A stretch of DNA of 64,000 nt from positions 2,624,001 to 2,688,000 of the forward strand of contig NC_083526.1 in the NCBI RefSeq assembly GCF_032362555.1, written 5' to 3'. Below the pieces are notes generated by a model that saw nothing but the letters and a program-made list of their open reading frames with translations, did no database searches and was not told the DNA's origin. This DNA is from Amyelois transitella. Its lineage: Eukaryota > Arthropoda > Insecta > Lepidoptera > Pyralidae. Positions within the stretch are counted from its first letter, which is position 1; the number at the start of each line of letters is the position of its first letter. The position numbers and the translations under genes are program-made. Below, one piece after another: positions 37,101 through 47,336 of this stretch.

Positions 37101-38196
37101 GTACACACGTGATTTGTGATAAAACGTGAATCATTAAATAAGTTTACATTCGTAATTTTTTGTACTAATAATTCAACGTTGTATGATGCACAACAATTAA
37201 TTTGTTTGACCTGATTCTTTTACTAGTATAAACCTGTAACACAAGTCCCCACCTCTAGGGAAGGTACAATAAATCTGGAAGAATTTTATATGAAAGTTTT
37301 GTACAATTTTCTGTAGCGCTATCGTACGTACTATCATAATGAAGAACACTATCATATTCATAACTCGATCAATACATAAAAATTAGAACCCAATTCTATC
37401 CATATATTACCAAAACTACTTATAAGTCTAATTGCTAGCATGAATGTCTATTGAAATTAAGTGAAAATTATGGGTTCACTTCGATAAGACCGCCAGTAGA
37501 AGAGGTCAGAAAGTATGGCGATAAACAATTTCCACTGGACAGGAATGTGCGTCAATCTACGATAACCTTTCAAGAACAGCTGTGCCTTTGTTTCCATGCG
37601 GGTATGACTTTACAACACGTGCTTAAACACGTTGCATATAGTAAAATATTTTTTTAATTCCCTCGATTTTTATTTATGTATTTTTCAGAATCAATACACA
37701 TTGTGTCGAAAATAAATACGTAGACAATAACAGTAAGTATGTTTATTATACATTATTATTATCACCCACACAAAGGATCTCCGCTTAACCCAATGGTAGA
37801 CTGTTAGATAATGCTATTCGCATTAAGTCCGCCTATTGCACTTTACAAATTGTAATTGTTACAATAAAGAATAAATAAAAATCTTATAAATAATACATAA
37901 TGGAGTACTACTGATTGGACTACTGCATTTGAATCTGTTGCAATCAATTTTGCCCCAAATTAAGAGTATTTAAAGATTGTGGACATTTGTTTCCGAAAGG
38001 TTTAAAATGTACATGCGTTAATAGAACATGTAAAATGTTAGTTAACAACTAGACCCCTACGTGATAATAAAATCTAAAGTATCGTTCATAATGCGAATGG
38101 TAATAGACCATTACAAAAACTAGTCGCACAACTGGTTTGTCCATCAGTCGAGGTCTTAATCGCATATAAAAATAAGTAATTCAGAACAGTCCGTGA
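31141..38196. other. Gene-poor interval
   Basis: 7 kb of AT-rich DNA. Short ORFs at 32789-33082, 33616-33804, 34931-35152 and 37451-37657 show no family I recognise. About 34880-34930 has a scrap of SINE-like family B (GGGCTCCTCTCC). I see no tRNA, no rRNA and no intact element. Confidence 0.45.
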
Positions 38197-38610
38197 CCTC
38201 ACTTAATTTTGCGATATTTACATTTTACAAGTACGTACGTACCAGTGAGATGGCAAGTGACAGAAGTAATTGAAAAAAAGCGGATATACTGTGCCGACCC
38301 ACGTAAAAAGTGGGAAAAGGTAACGTCAAAGAAAGAAGTACGTATCGGTTTTAGCTCGAGTTTTCGGACCATGGCTAATACCCTTTACTCGCTGTTCCTT
38401 CATTACAATGTGCCTAACGTCGTTGATATGACATACATATTTGCAGATAAATTATTTTTTGTAAAAGAAGGACTTAAGAAATCCATATCGGGCGTTCCAA
38501 GCTCTCCGGAGAGCTTGGGACGCCCTATAGAAGAATCCATAGAAGATCTAAATAGATGGAGGAGCTTGCTTGCTGCACAGCTTCCATCGGAGTCGGAGAA
38601 CGAGTAAAAG
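38197..38610 (+). other. Unassigned 132-codon ORF containing a 36-bp palindrome
   Basis: Open from 38197 to a TAA at 38605-38607. Sequence looks protein-like (RIYCADPRKKWEKVTSKK; FRTMANTLYSLFLHYNVPNV; IEDLNRWRSLLAAQLPSESE). No ATG lies at a convincing start; the CATTTTACAAG upstream could be a splice acceptor, making this a terminal exon. A SINE-like repeat begins about 20 bp after the stop. I do not recognise it; it may be an exon of an unannotated gene or a relic of an element. Confidence 0.3.
38490..38525. repeat. 36-bp near-perfect palindrome
   Basis: GGGCGTTCCAAGCTCT and its complement meet at CCGG; one mismatch, which would be a G-U pair in RNA. Lies in the ORF at 38197-38610. Confidence 0.9.
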
Positions 38611-38627
38611 AGGGAGAGGAAAAAAAG

Positions 38628-38850
38628 TGGTGTCCTTCGCCCTAGTGACTTTAGTCCTGGTTGCATTCTCATCGCTCTGGGTTATGCATTTGACCATGAT
38701 CCTTTCTGGATTGAGTAAGTCAGGTTTTTTTATACGAAGTAACTCTCATCTGGTCTCCACAACCATTGCAGGTAAATCCAGTTGCCTGAACTTGCAGGTC
38801 GTTTTCCCTAGCCGTTAGAGCATCAGTTAGTTTTCAAACTAATGTGCTTA
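38628..38850 (+). repeat. SINE-like family B copy
   Basis: TTTGACCATGATCCTTTCTG, GAGTAAGTCAGG, CATTGCAGGTAAATCCAG, GTTGCCTGAACTTGCAGG and CCGTTAGAGCATC align with 29813-30068. Confidence 0.6.
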
Positions 38851-39092
38851 ACTTGGAAATAGTCATTGGTATATGGTCGAGGTGGTATCCTACGAACCTT
38901 TGACTTTCTGCGCATCACGCATTTTAACATCTTGCCGATTCGACCATCGACTACTTATATTATATTCTTAATGGAATGAAACCTCAAACAGTTTATTTCT
39001 ACTAATAAGAAAAATATCTCAACTCAGAGCAATTCCAGCCTAATTTACCAATTTACTTGTGATAATATGAAGCTTTATAAATTCAAGGTAAG

Positions 39093-39363
39093 GTGCCGTG
39101 TGGTTCCCGGCACCAATACAAAAAAGAATAGGACCACTCCATCTCTTTCTCATGGATGTCGTAAAAGGCGACTTAGGGATAGGCTTACAAACTTGGGATC
39201 CTTTTTAAGGCGATGGGCTAGCAACCTGTCACTATTTGAATCTCAATTCTATCATTAAGCCAAATAGCTGAACGTGGCCATTCAGTCTTTTCAAGATTGT
39301 TGGCTCTGTCTACCCCGCAAGGGAAATAGACGTGACGATATGTATGTATGTATGTATGTATGT
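39093..39363 (+). repeat. SINE-like family A, near full length
   Basis: Starts GTGCCGTGTGGTTCCCGGCA, contains GGATGTCGTAAAAGGCGACT, GGCGATGGGCTAGCAACCTG, AAGCCAAATAGCTGAACGTG and the GTCTACCCCGCAAGGGAAAT block, ends in a long (GTAT)n tail. About 270 bp. Confidence 0.8.
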
Positions 39364-40867
39364 ATAAATTCAAAAGTAATTTTGAAAGCCTAAAGTCTAG
39401 TTTTAAGATCTTTCAAGGTATTTGTTAACTCATGTAATAAATCTCTTCGAATTATATAATTTTGTATTTACGAGTACCCTAAGATAGCATCACGGATATA
39501 CTTGTTATTGATGAAGGATTACATGACATATTTATTAATATCGATTAGATTAAAAATAATACCATTGTATCTTTGATGGATATGCAAATTGCGTAGGTAT
39601 TTTTGAAGGAATTATAACGTTGTATTAGGGAAATTATGATATGTAGGGAAATTATGATACATCGAAGCTGTATTTTAATTTTTATGGCATTTGTTGATAA
39701 ATAGTTGGAAAAAAATATTGAATAGAGATGTTGACTATAAATAAAAATTGAGAAAGGAAAGTGACTGACTTCGTGATTTGACAAAAGGAATATTTGTTAA
39801 ACATACTTTGATTTGCTGTTAAAATAACAAAAGAAAATGTCTTGTCGAATAAGTTTGCGATTAAATAAATAAAGAATGGTTAACAATATTTCCATTTCAA
39901 ATAAAAGGAGGATTAGCGCTAACTAGCTTTTGAACGCTCCCGTGGAAAATTCCAGAAAAAGAGAAGCCCATGATTCATTCGTGAATATCGGTCCAGTAGT
40001 TTTTGAGTTAGAAACATACAAAAAATAAATCTTTTCTCTTTATTATTTGAAGATGGATGATGTTGATGAAGGACGCTTAACTGCCTGTAGCACGAATATG
40101 AGAAGAATATTTCCTATTACATATTGATCAAATTAATATTATCTAAGAGTCTCCAAAATAAAATACATATAAGTATGTAACACGTGCAAATATACATAGA
40201 TAATACCAAACAAAGTTATCGGTCAAACTGTAATGACATTATCACGTTTATTATTGTTATTGCACATAATAACTTCAGTACCTACGCAAATTGTGATAAA
40301 GGGCGCTGAGAAGTGTTATAACATAAATCTTGAAATGCGTAACAATGCAGCGCAAATATTCCATTTCATATAAATTATAAGTAGGTGAACTATAAAATAT
40401 AATTATGTATAGTAAGTACTTCACGACAAAAGCACATTTTAAGTGACGTACAGACATGTTTGATCTGACGACATTCTGCCATTATTTGACCGGTTTTATG
40501 AACAAACAAACAAAAAATTGGTAAATAATTATGTGGGCATATTAGCTATAAAAAATTATAATGAATACACTTTTCAGATTACAATGTCCGTTTTTTATCA
40601 AATCCGGGGTAGGTCAATGAAGATCTTGAAGATTAGATTTATTAGCTTATTAAAAAGTAGATAAAAATAATAACGTTACGAAATGCATTGCGGCATAAAA
40701 TGATAAGGTAACATGATTAAATTCTTATAAATGTGACAAAGAATGTTACTCTGATTTCTATAAATAAATAATTTACGTAAAATACTAGAAGGCAAAAAAT
40801 TAATATTTCAAATATCATTAAAATTGTATAGTTTTATATAGAAACTGTTCAAGTTTGAAACCATAGA
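39364..40867. other. Gene-free interval
   Basis: AT-rich; 39930-40040 has text common to decayed elements (AACGCTCCCGTGGAAAATTC; TCGGTCCAGTAGTTTTTGAG). No gene supported. Confidence 0.5.
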
Positions 40868-40996
40868 TAGGTGATGCCAGCAGCCTGTGACCTTAGCCTG
40901 CCACTATTTCTTAATCTCAATTCTAGGCTTTTCGACAATTGGCTTGGTATACCTTGTAAGGGAAGGAGACGTGATGTATGACTATTTGTGTGTATT
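40868..40996 (+). repeat. Degenerate SINE-like family A copy
   Basis: TAGGTGATGCCAGCAGCCTG, CCACTATTTCTTAATCTCAA and GAAGGAGACGTGATGTATG. Confidence 0.5.
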
Positions 40997-41309
40997 GTTA
41001 GCCTGAACTAAAATAAAATAATAATGGAAATTTTTGGTCGGCTACGCAAAAAAATATTTCGCCTAGTAAAGAGCCGTAGAAAAATGCGTTTAGATCGGAA
41101 TTTAAAAAAACTAGAGATCTTGGCTATAGTCTAAGATACAGATAAAAAATATATAGACACGTGAGTGAGATATGGTCAGTTACAATCGCATAATCGCCGG
41201 TGTGGCAAAATCGCTGGTTGCCGAGTACTGAGGATGCCGCAACCTTCCGCCACGGGGGAATTACGAAAATCAGACACATAATGTCACCTACTGGGTGCCT
41301 ATTGTGAAA

Positions 41310-41400
41310 ATATACATATAATCACGTCTTTATCCCTTTATCCATGAGGTGGCCAGAGCCAACAACCTTGAATATATAGAAAGGCTACATTCAGATGTAT
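41310..41400 (-). repeat. SINE-like family A fragment
   Basis: Minus strand: AATCACGTCTTTATCCCTTT, GGCCAGAGCCAACAACCTTG, AGGCTACATTCAG. Confidence 0.5.
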
Positions 41401-41569
41401 GTTTGTAACGCGATAACATTCGCACCATAATTGTGCTGCATTTTGATGAAATTTAAAATGTGGTAGATCTGTCAATAGAATTTTAAGGTTTGTAGAGCAA
41501 AATTAGTTTAGTAGTTTTTGAGATATATAAAAAAATTCAATCTGACTAGCATGGGCAGTTTCTAGGAGG

Positions 41570-42042
41570 CTAAAAATGGAGTTTTAATCCAAGAATCTGC
41601 CTCAATCTCTTAAAAGAAAGGTGTACAAAGAATGCATTCTTCCAGTAATGACTTACTATGAAACTTAGTCACTAACGGTAAAACTGGCACACTGACTAAA
41701 GGTTGCCCAACGAGCCATTGAATGAGTTACACTTGGAACATATCTTCAAGAGAGGATACATAAAAATGTCAATCATGAGCGCACCAGAGTAGTGGACATA
41801 GATAAACACTTTGCTAAACTTCGTCGGTGTGGTCCAACCATGTGTGCAGATATAAAAAACTCCATTGACCAAATTTGTCCTGAAATGGCGACTAAGAGCT
41901 GGAAAGAGGACTACTGGCAGACCATTAAACTCTCTAGTCCGATCGATGACATAAAAACCATGATGAGAAAAAGCATTGATAGAGCTAGGTGGAAAGATAT
42001 TGGAGAGGCATATGGCCAGCAGTGGGTAAATATATGCTAAAG
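41570..42042 (+). pseudogene. Degenerate 3' end of a LINE reverse-transcriptase ORF (RTE-like)
   Basis: The frame reads LPQSLKRKVYKECILPVMTY, then with stops KVAQRAIE and LGTYLQERI, then ERTRVVDIDKHFAKLRRCGP and DRARWKDIGEAYGQQWVNIC to a TAA. This order (CILPVxTYG, QRAMER, RTRVxDI, RWRxLGEAYxQQW) matches the C terminus of RTE-type non-LTR ORFs common in Lepidoptera. In-frame stops at the YETW-equivalent and elsewhere show decay. Confidence 0.7.
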
Positions 42043-42369
42043 AAGAGATAAAATTTGGTAAAACATTATAGTGTCCACAAGGTCTAAGTTTGAGGCATAC
42101 AACTAGTATTTTAAAAATAAAAATATTAAATTTTTTCGCTAATGCTTTCTGGTCATTTTGCTAACAATTCACAGGGATTAAATTTATTTTAGGGTTATAT
42201 ATGGGTATTTATTCATGTTATTTTAGGTATTTATTTTAAGGGTTACTTTTTCACCTTTTTAAATAAAAACTGACCAAATAGGTAGCAGTCAAATTTCTAA
42301 GTGACTAAGGATGGACCACACATAGATTCTACTATAAATAATACTTAACAAATACAATCCGGTAGGGTG

Positions 42370-42430
42370 GTCATGATGCACCGCAGGATTCTCTCTAGAG
42401 AAATGAGGACACAACTAGGACTAACCCTGA
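42370..42430 (-). repeat. SINE-like family B fragment
   Basis: CGCAGGATTCTCTCTAGAGA followed by AATGAGGACAC resembles the CTCCTCTCCAGAGAGGTGAG block at about 1198. Confidence 0.3.
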
Positions 42431-42942
42431 GAATAATTACTAATAGACTGTAAACAGTCAGTGATGATTATCAGTTTATGATCCGTATTTGAAGTAAATA
42501 AAGCCAAGTTTGCCGGAAAAAGCTAGCTAACGCTATCCAGCTTTCAGTTTTTGTACGGTTAATTGGTCTTCCATTAAAAAAGAAAAATTACTTACCTTTT
42601 CGGCAAAAATGAGACACGGTTATAACGCCTGAAGCTAAACTCAAACTAAGTTACAAAACAAAAAGATAGATGTGGAGAAATTATTTAGAAATAAGAAGGA
42701 ACAGAACAAAACCTAATTTTCGTGAACGCATTTGCCGCACTTTGTTTTGTTTTTTGACTTGACTTGATTGAGTTGACAGGAGAGTGTAGTTGACATTGAC
42801 AGAGGCAGAGGATGTATCAATGAGGTCATCGCTGTCAATATCAGTGATTTCACTGTCAAACAAAAATAAAAATTCAAAGAAATTACCTAGAAAATCTTTC
42901 AAAAGTTGCATTTTGTTGATTTAGGCAAAATAAATCGAAAAA

Positions 42943-42987
42943 ATGGGTTTATTCGGCAAATCCCCAGAGCGGAACCCAAAAGAAATG
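42943..42987 (+). CDS. CHMP3: CHMP3 exon 1
   Basis: 15 codons from the start ATG to donor ATG|GTATAT. The N-terminal MGLFGK is typical of CHMP3 and fixes the start. Confidence 0.96.
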
Positions 42988-45060
42988 GTATATCTACGAT
43001 TCGTTAAACATTTACACTTCCTTCGCTAGTGAAAACAACAAACAAATTTGGGTGAAATTGATTTATATTTACAGGTCAACGAGTGGTCACACAAACTTCG
43101 TAAGGAAGGCTATAATTTAGATAGACAGATAAGGAGTATGTATGAGTCTTTCTATCTTATAATTTTTAATATTACATTTAAAACATGGAAGGTTTTGTTT
43201 ACATTTAATGAACATTCCATTCCATTCAATACTCTAAGGTATTGACAAATTAAGAAGGAGCCTAAGATACCCCGAAAGATATAAATACACCTGATTTCCA
43301 CTTGGCTGATCTTATTTTACAAAAAATACTTATTGGGCTATTGTTTTCAATACTCTAAGGTATTGACAAATTAAGAAGGAGCCTAAGATACCCCGAAAGG
43401 TATAAATACATGGTTTATATATGTATGTAAAAAAGAACACTATTTTTACTTTGTCATTAGGTATACAACGTGAGGAAGAAAAAATCAAGCGGTCATTAAA
43501 AGAAGCAGCTGGAAAAAATGATAAACAAATTTGTACAATACTAGCAAAAGAAATCATAAGGTCACGGAAAGCAATTAGTAAGATTTACACCAGTAAAGCA
43601 CACTTGAACTCGGTACAAATGCAGATGAAGAACCAACTAGGTAATATAAAGTATATATTTATTTCATCCATCATAACATAAATATATGCACATACAATTA
43701 CTTTCTAAGTCAATCTTCAAATAAAGAACATAGGTTTTCAGTTGATTAAAAAAAAGGATATGAACATAATCATTCAATGCAAGCACAGTATTGTTAAATA
43801 AAATAATATTTATATAATATTTTTGTTGCAGCAACATTAAGGGTAGCGGGATCACTACAAAAATCTACAGAGGTGAGTCCGCTCAGTTTGCAAGCAGGCC
43901 AGCTTAACTATAGAGATTAAATTATAAAAGCTCAAACACTTAAAAATCCCTTTTCATTTTTTAAATAATTAAATTTTTTTATAAATAATTATACCTATAG
44001 ATTAAATCGTGTGCCCGCGACTTCGTCCGCATGGAATAGTTATTTTGGGCATCAGTGAAGTCCTCAAGGAGGAACAATTTTCCCTGTTCTTTTCACATTT
44101 TCCATTATTTCTTCACTCCTTATAGTTGCAGCATGATGATAAATAGCCTAAAGCCTTCCTCGATAAATGGTCTATTAAACGCAATGTGAATTTTTCAATT
44201 CGAGCCAGTGGTTCCTGTAATTAGCGTATTCAAACAAACAAAAAAACTCTTCAGCTTTATGCTATGAGTATAGATGAAGTTTCAAGGGTGTGTTTAAATA
44301 ATTAACATCTTGTTCTGGATGAAAGGTAATGCAAGCGATGCAAGCCCTGGTGAGATTGCCGGAAGTGGCTCACACAATGCAAGAGTTGAGTAAAGAGATG
44401 ATGAGAGCTGGCATCATGGAGGAGATGCTGGACGAGACCATGTCCAGTGTGGAAGATGAGGAAGAAATGGAGGAGGCGGCCCAGAGTGAAGTTGATAAGG
44501 TATGATATAAGTCCATAATTAAGCTTTTTTTTCTTATGGAAACTGAGAAGAGTATGATCCAACCTCTCAATAGAAGATTTGAATGAATAAGTGACAAAAC
44601 TATGGATATGTGGTCCTTGAATATATGTATTTGTGGCTGAATGCCTAGAGTAATCTGTGCCATACTTAATGTAAAAATATCTACAGAACACTACAATACC
44701 AATTTAATTATGAACAAAAATTGACATAAGGTTACATGACCATATTTGTTAAATTTCTATCATCGAGTTTAACAGCTGAGCGTAGCCTATCAATTTTTCA
44801 AGTGCTTTATCTACCCCGCTAAAGATATAGACGTGATTGTGTGTGTGTGTAAATTATTCACCTATAGAAAAAATGTTTATACCTATTTCAAAATTTCCAA
44901 ATCGCAGGTCCTATGGGAATTGACCCAAGGCAAGCTGGGCGAAGCGCCGGCGCCTCCCACCGCCGTGGCGGCCCCCGCGCCCTCCACCAGCAAGGAGGAG
45001 GATCCCGACGAGAGCGAACTGGACGAGATGCAGTCACGATTGGAGGCGCTGCGGTCGTAG
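42943..45060 (+). CDS. CHMP3: Charged multivesicular body protein 3 (ESCRT-III subunit Vps24), complete, six exons
   Basis: ESCRT-III subunit that co-polymerises with CHMP2/CHMP4 to cut membrane necks in multivesicular body formation and cytokinesis; cytosolic, recruited to endosomes. Exons 42943-42987, 43075-43135, 43461-43640, 43832-43872, 44326-44499 and 44908-45060 sum to 654 nt (217 residues plus stop; vertebrate CHMP3 has about 222). Recognisable blocks are MGLFGKSPERNPKEM, the basic helices (LDRQIRSIQREEEKIKRSLK; IIRSRKAISKIY), LRVAGSLQKSTE and the acidic SSVEDEEEMEEAAQSEVDK. The C-terminal LDEMQSRLEALRS is a MIM1-type Vps4-binding motif. The stretch before it is unusually Pro/Ala-rich. 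Every junction keeps phase. Confidence 0.97.
43075..43135 (+). CDS. CHMP3: CHMP3 exon 2
   Basis: Acceptor ATTTACAG; VNEWSHKLRKEGYNLDRQIR plus one base; donor A|GTATGT. Confidence 0.96.
43225..43410. repeat. 65-bp direct duplication in CHMP3 intron 2
   Basis: 43225-43289 and 43346-43410 are identical but for one base (CCCCGAAAGATATAAATACA versus CCCCGAAAGGTATAAATACA), 121 bp apart. Confidence 0.92.
43461..43640 (+). CDS. CHMP3: CHMP3 exon 3
   Basis: Acceptor GTCATTAG; 180 nt covering most of the basic core helices; donor CTAG|GTAATA. The preceding intron contains a 65-bp direct duplication. Confidence 0.96.
43832..43872 (+). CDS. CHMP3: CHMP3 exon 4
   Basis: 41-nt micro-exon, acceptor TTGTTGCAG, donor GAG|GTGAGT. 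With the preceding G it encodes ATLRVAGSLQKSTE, nearly invariant in CHMP3. Confidence 0.96.
44000..44272 (-). mobile_element. Helitron-like element (family 1), minus strand
   Basis: Plus strand shows GTGCCCGCGACTTCGTCCGC at the element's 3' side and AACTCTTCAGCTTTATGC at its 5' side, inverted relative to 6908-7176. Lies in CHMP3 intron 4, just before exon 5. Confidence 0.7.
44326..44499 (+). CDS. CHMP3: CHMP3 exon 5
   Basis: 58 codons, VMQAMQALVRLPEVAHTMQE through SEVDK. The acceptor context GGATGAAAG is purine-rich and therefore weak, but frame and homology require it. Donor AAG|GTATGA. Confidence 0.95.
44762..44850 (+). repeat. SINE-like family A 3' fragment
   Basis: ACAGCTGAGCGTAGCCTATC, CTTTATCTACCCCGCTAAAG, ATATAGACGTGATTGTGTG; in CHMP3 intron 5. 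Confidence 0.6.
44908..45060 (+). CDS. CHMP3: CHMP3 exon 6 (C-terminal)
   Basis: Acceptor AAATCGCAG; encodes VLWELTQGKLGEAP, a Pro/Ala/acidic linker and the MIM1-like end; stop TAG 45058-45060. It is very GC-rich compared with flanks. Confidence 0.96.
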   Translation, partial: VLWELTQGKLGEAPAPPTAVAAPAPSTSKEEDPDESELDEMQSRLEALRS

Positions 45061-45081
45061 ATGGTGAGTGGTCGTTAGTTA

Positions 45082-45339
45082 GTGCCGTGTGGTTCCCGGC
45101 ACCAATACAAAAAAGAATAGGACCACTCCATCTCTTTTCCACGGATGTCGTAAAAGGCGACCAAGGGATAGGCTTACATACTTGCGATTCTTTTTTAGGC
45201 GAAGGTCTAGCAACCTGTCACTATTTGAATCTCAATTCTATCTTAAAGCCAAATAGCTGAATGTGGCCTATCAGTTTTTACAAGACTGTTGGCTCTGTCT
45301 ACCCCACAAGGGATATAGACGTGATTATATGTATGTATG
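45082..45339 (+). repeat. SINE-like family A, near full length
   Basis: GTGCCGTGTGGTTCCCGGCA through GGGATATAGACGTGATTATA and TGTATGTATG; 258 bp, closely matching 39093-39363. Sits 21 bp after the CHMP3 stop. Confidence 0.82.
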
Positions 45340-45837
45340 GCCTTAGTTATGACGGCAGATGAAAGGCACATGCAATTGAGATGCGGATGTCAGATATAGT
45401 GGGAAGAACAACAAAGCAAGCTTCGCAAAGCTCCTATTTCCTCACGATTGTGGGTGCTGTGGTAATAGATGACTAAAAGTCCTAAACATGTCCTTTAGTT
45501 AACTTCTACGTTGCCGTGCCTCTTGGTGAAAGATATTTCTGGCGGTAGAAAAGCTGAAAGCCTCGGCATCAGCTAGAAGTCTGAAGAGAGAGAACAGGTC
45601 GCAGGGCCCTTAGCTATCGTGATCTGTTGGAATATGATTACAAAAATCCAAGTTCCATTCATTCCTTTATTCTCATATCAATCACTTTTTGCTTCACTCA
45701 ATAATTCTTTATTTCACATTGTTTCACCACTATCAATACGTACCTATTTTCATTTCTTAAGCCCAATTTATCAGAAAAACTAGTCTTGTTTACAACCTGA
45801 AGAGCCTTCACATTCATGCCAATATCTTTATAGTTTT

Positions 45838-46006
45838 TGAGGCGACTAAGGCAAACATTATAAACTTGGGATTCTTCTTTTAGGCGATGGGCTAGCAACC
45901 TAACACTGTCAGAATTTCAATTCTACTTTAAGACATACAGCTCAACGTGGCTTTTCGGTGTTTTTAGGACTGCTAGCTCTACCTACCCCACAAGGAATAT
46001 GTATGT
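45838..46006 (+). repeat. SINE-like family A copy
   Basis: GAGGCGACTAAGGCAAACAT, GGCGATGGGCTAGCAACCTA, CTCAACGTGGC and CTACCTACCCCACAAGG. Confidence 0.6.
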
Positions 46007-46107
46007 TACGGTAATTTATCCAAATAACTCCAAATGCACGGCATGTTCTTTTTATAATGGAGTAAATACTCATTAGTGTGGTAAAAAAAACTTTTCTTTT
46101 TTTACAG

Positions 46108-46764
46108 AAGCAAGATGTTTATTAATTTGGCGCCTAAATCTAGACACGAGTCGGTGTCGTTGCAAGAAATGCCTTAAGTATATTTGTAAATATTACATTT
46201 TATAATTAAGTTACTGCTGTAAACGAATCACTTTATTGCTGTTAATGCTTAGTGTATTTTATTTTTAATAACACACTAAAATTAACTGTAATTATGAGAG
46301 ATATAAAATTTATACATGTCTTACAAAAACATCGACGTCTTATCCATAGACCCACAATTTCACTGAAAAAGTGTCCGAATTTAACTAATTGGTTCATACG
46401 TTCTTAAATGGATCATGATATATACGGTAAGGCACTTAATCTTCAAATATAAGATTTTTATACTAATGGATTGTGTGCTTCATTGCAAAATATTCAGATC
46501 CATTCTTGAATGTTACATATCTTTTAAACAAAAGTCCGCATGTTTATTTATTTGATTTTGCTATTTCTTCATCTCTGCATCAAGTACCTATATAGTTGGT
46601 CAAAGGATGAAAAAAAAACATTCTGACAGCTGTCATTAACGTACATAATTTTAGTCTCTTTCTTTAGCGTTTAAGACATTCTTATTTGCAGACGATATAT
46701 TTTTCTAACTTTCCAAAACTTAAAATTACTTAAAAAGTATAATATTAACTGTTTAATATTTTTG
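46108..46764. other. CHMP3 downstream flank
   Basis: AT-rich; may include the rest of the CHMP3 3'UTR. No repeat or gene recognised. Confidence 0.4.
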
Positions 46765-47123
46765 GAATGAATGATGAATGGGAATGTTGTGATGTGAAAG
46801 AAGATGTAGTTACAGGAATAGAAAAGGGTATGTTGAGATGGTTCGGTCATGTGGAGAGGATGAATGAAAACAGGTTGACTAAGCAGATATACAAGGAGAG
46901 TGTGGAGGGAAAGGTCGGGGTGGGAAGACCTAGACGAACATATCTTGATCAAATTAAGGACGTCCTGGTGAAGGGTCAGGTCAAAAGTGCCCGAAACCGC
47001 CGAGCTTGCATGAAGAGAGTTATGAATGTGGATGAAGCAAAGGAAGTATGCAGGGATCGTGGCAAGTGGAAAGAGGTAGTCTCTGCCTACCCCTCCGGGA
47101 AAGAGGCGTGAGTTTATGTATGT
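46765..47123 (+). pseudogene. LINE 3' end: C-terminal ORF remnant with (TATG) tail
   Basis: An open frame encodes GMLRWFGHVERMNENRLTKQ, GVGRPRRTYLDQIKDVLVKG and [20 protein letters not shown] up to a TGA at 47110-47112. LRWFGHVxRM...GRPRxTYLDQI is the C-terminal signature of non-LTR reverse-transcriptase ORFs. The stop is followed by TTTATGTATG, the tail, where a Tc1-like element has inserted. 5' truncated. Confidence 0.75.
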
Positions 47124-47336
47124 ACGGTCGCGTTCATAATTGCAGTCATAGTTCGCAAAACTTTATAGCTTGCACCGCTGCTATCACTCACACATTCACA
47201 CAAATAACACAATAAACAACAAGCGGTAAAGCGTTGGGTAACGCGCCATTAAGAAGAGGGTAGTGTAAAAAGTCGACCGCGCAGCGGCCGTCGTCCGCTA
47301 ATCAACACAGCGACACGCCACATAGCGGAGATCCAT

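Larger units (their letters stand above)
45061..46107 (+). other. CHMP3 3' flank, possible 3'UTR intron
   Basis: TAGATG|GTGAGT places a consensus donor 3 nt after the stop. A T-rich tract and TTTTTTTACAG|AAGCAAGATG at 46107-46108 could be the acceptor. If spliced, the interval removes two SINE-like copies (45082-45339 and 45838-46006). Motif-based only. Confidence 0.35.
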
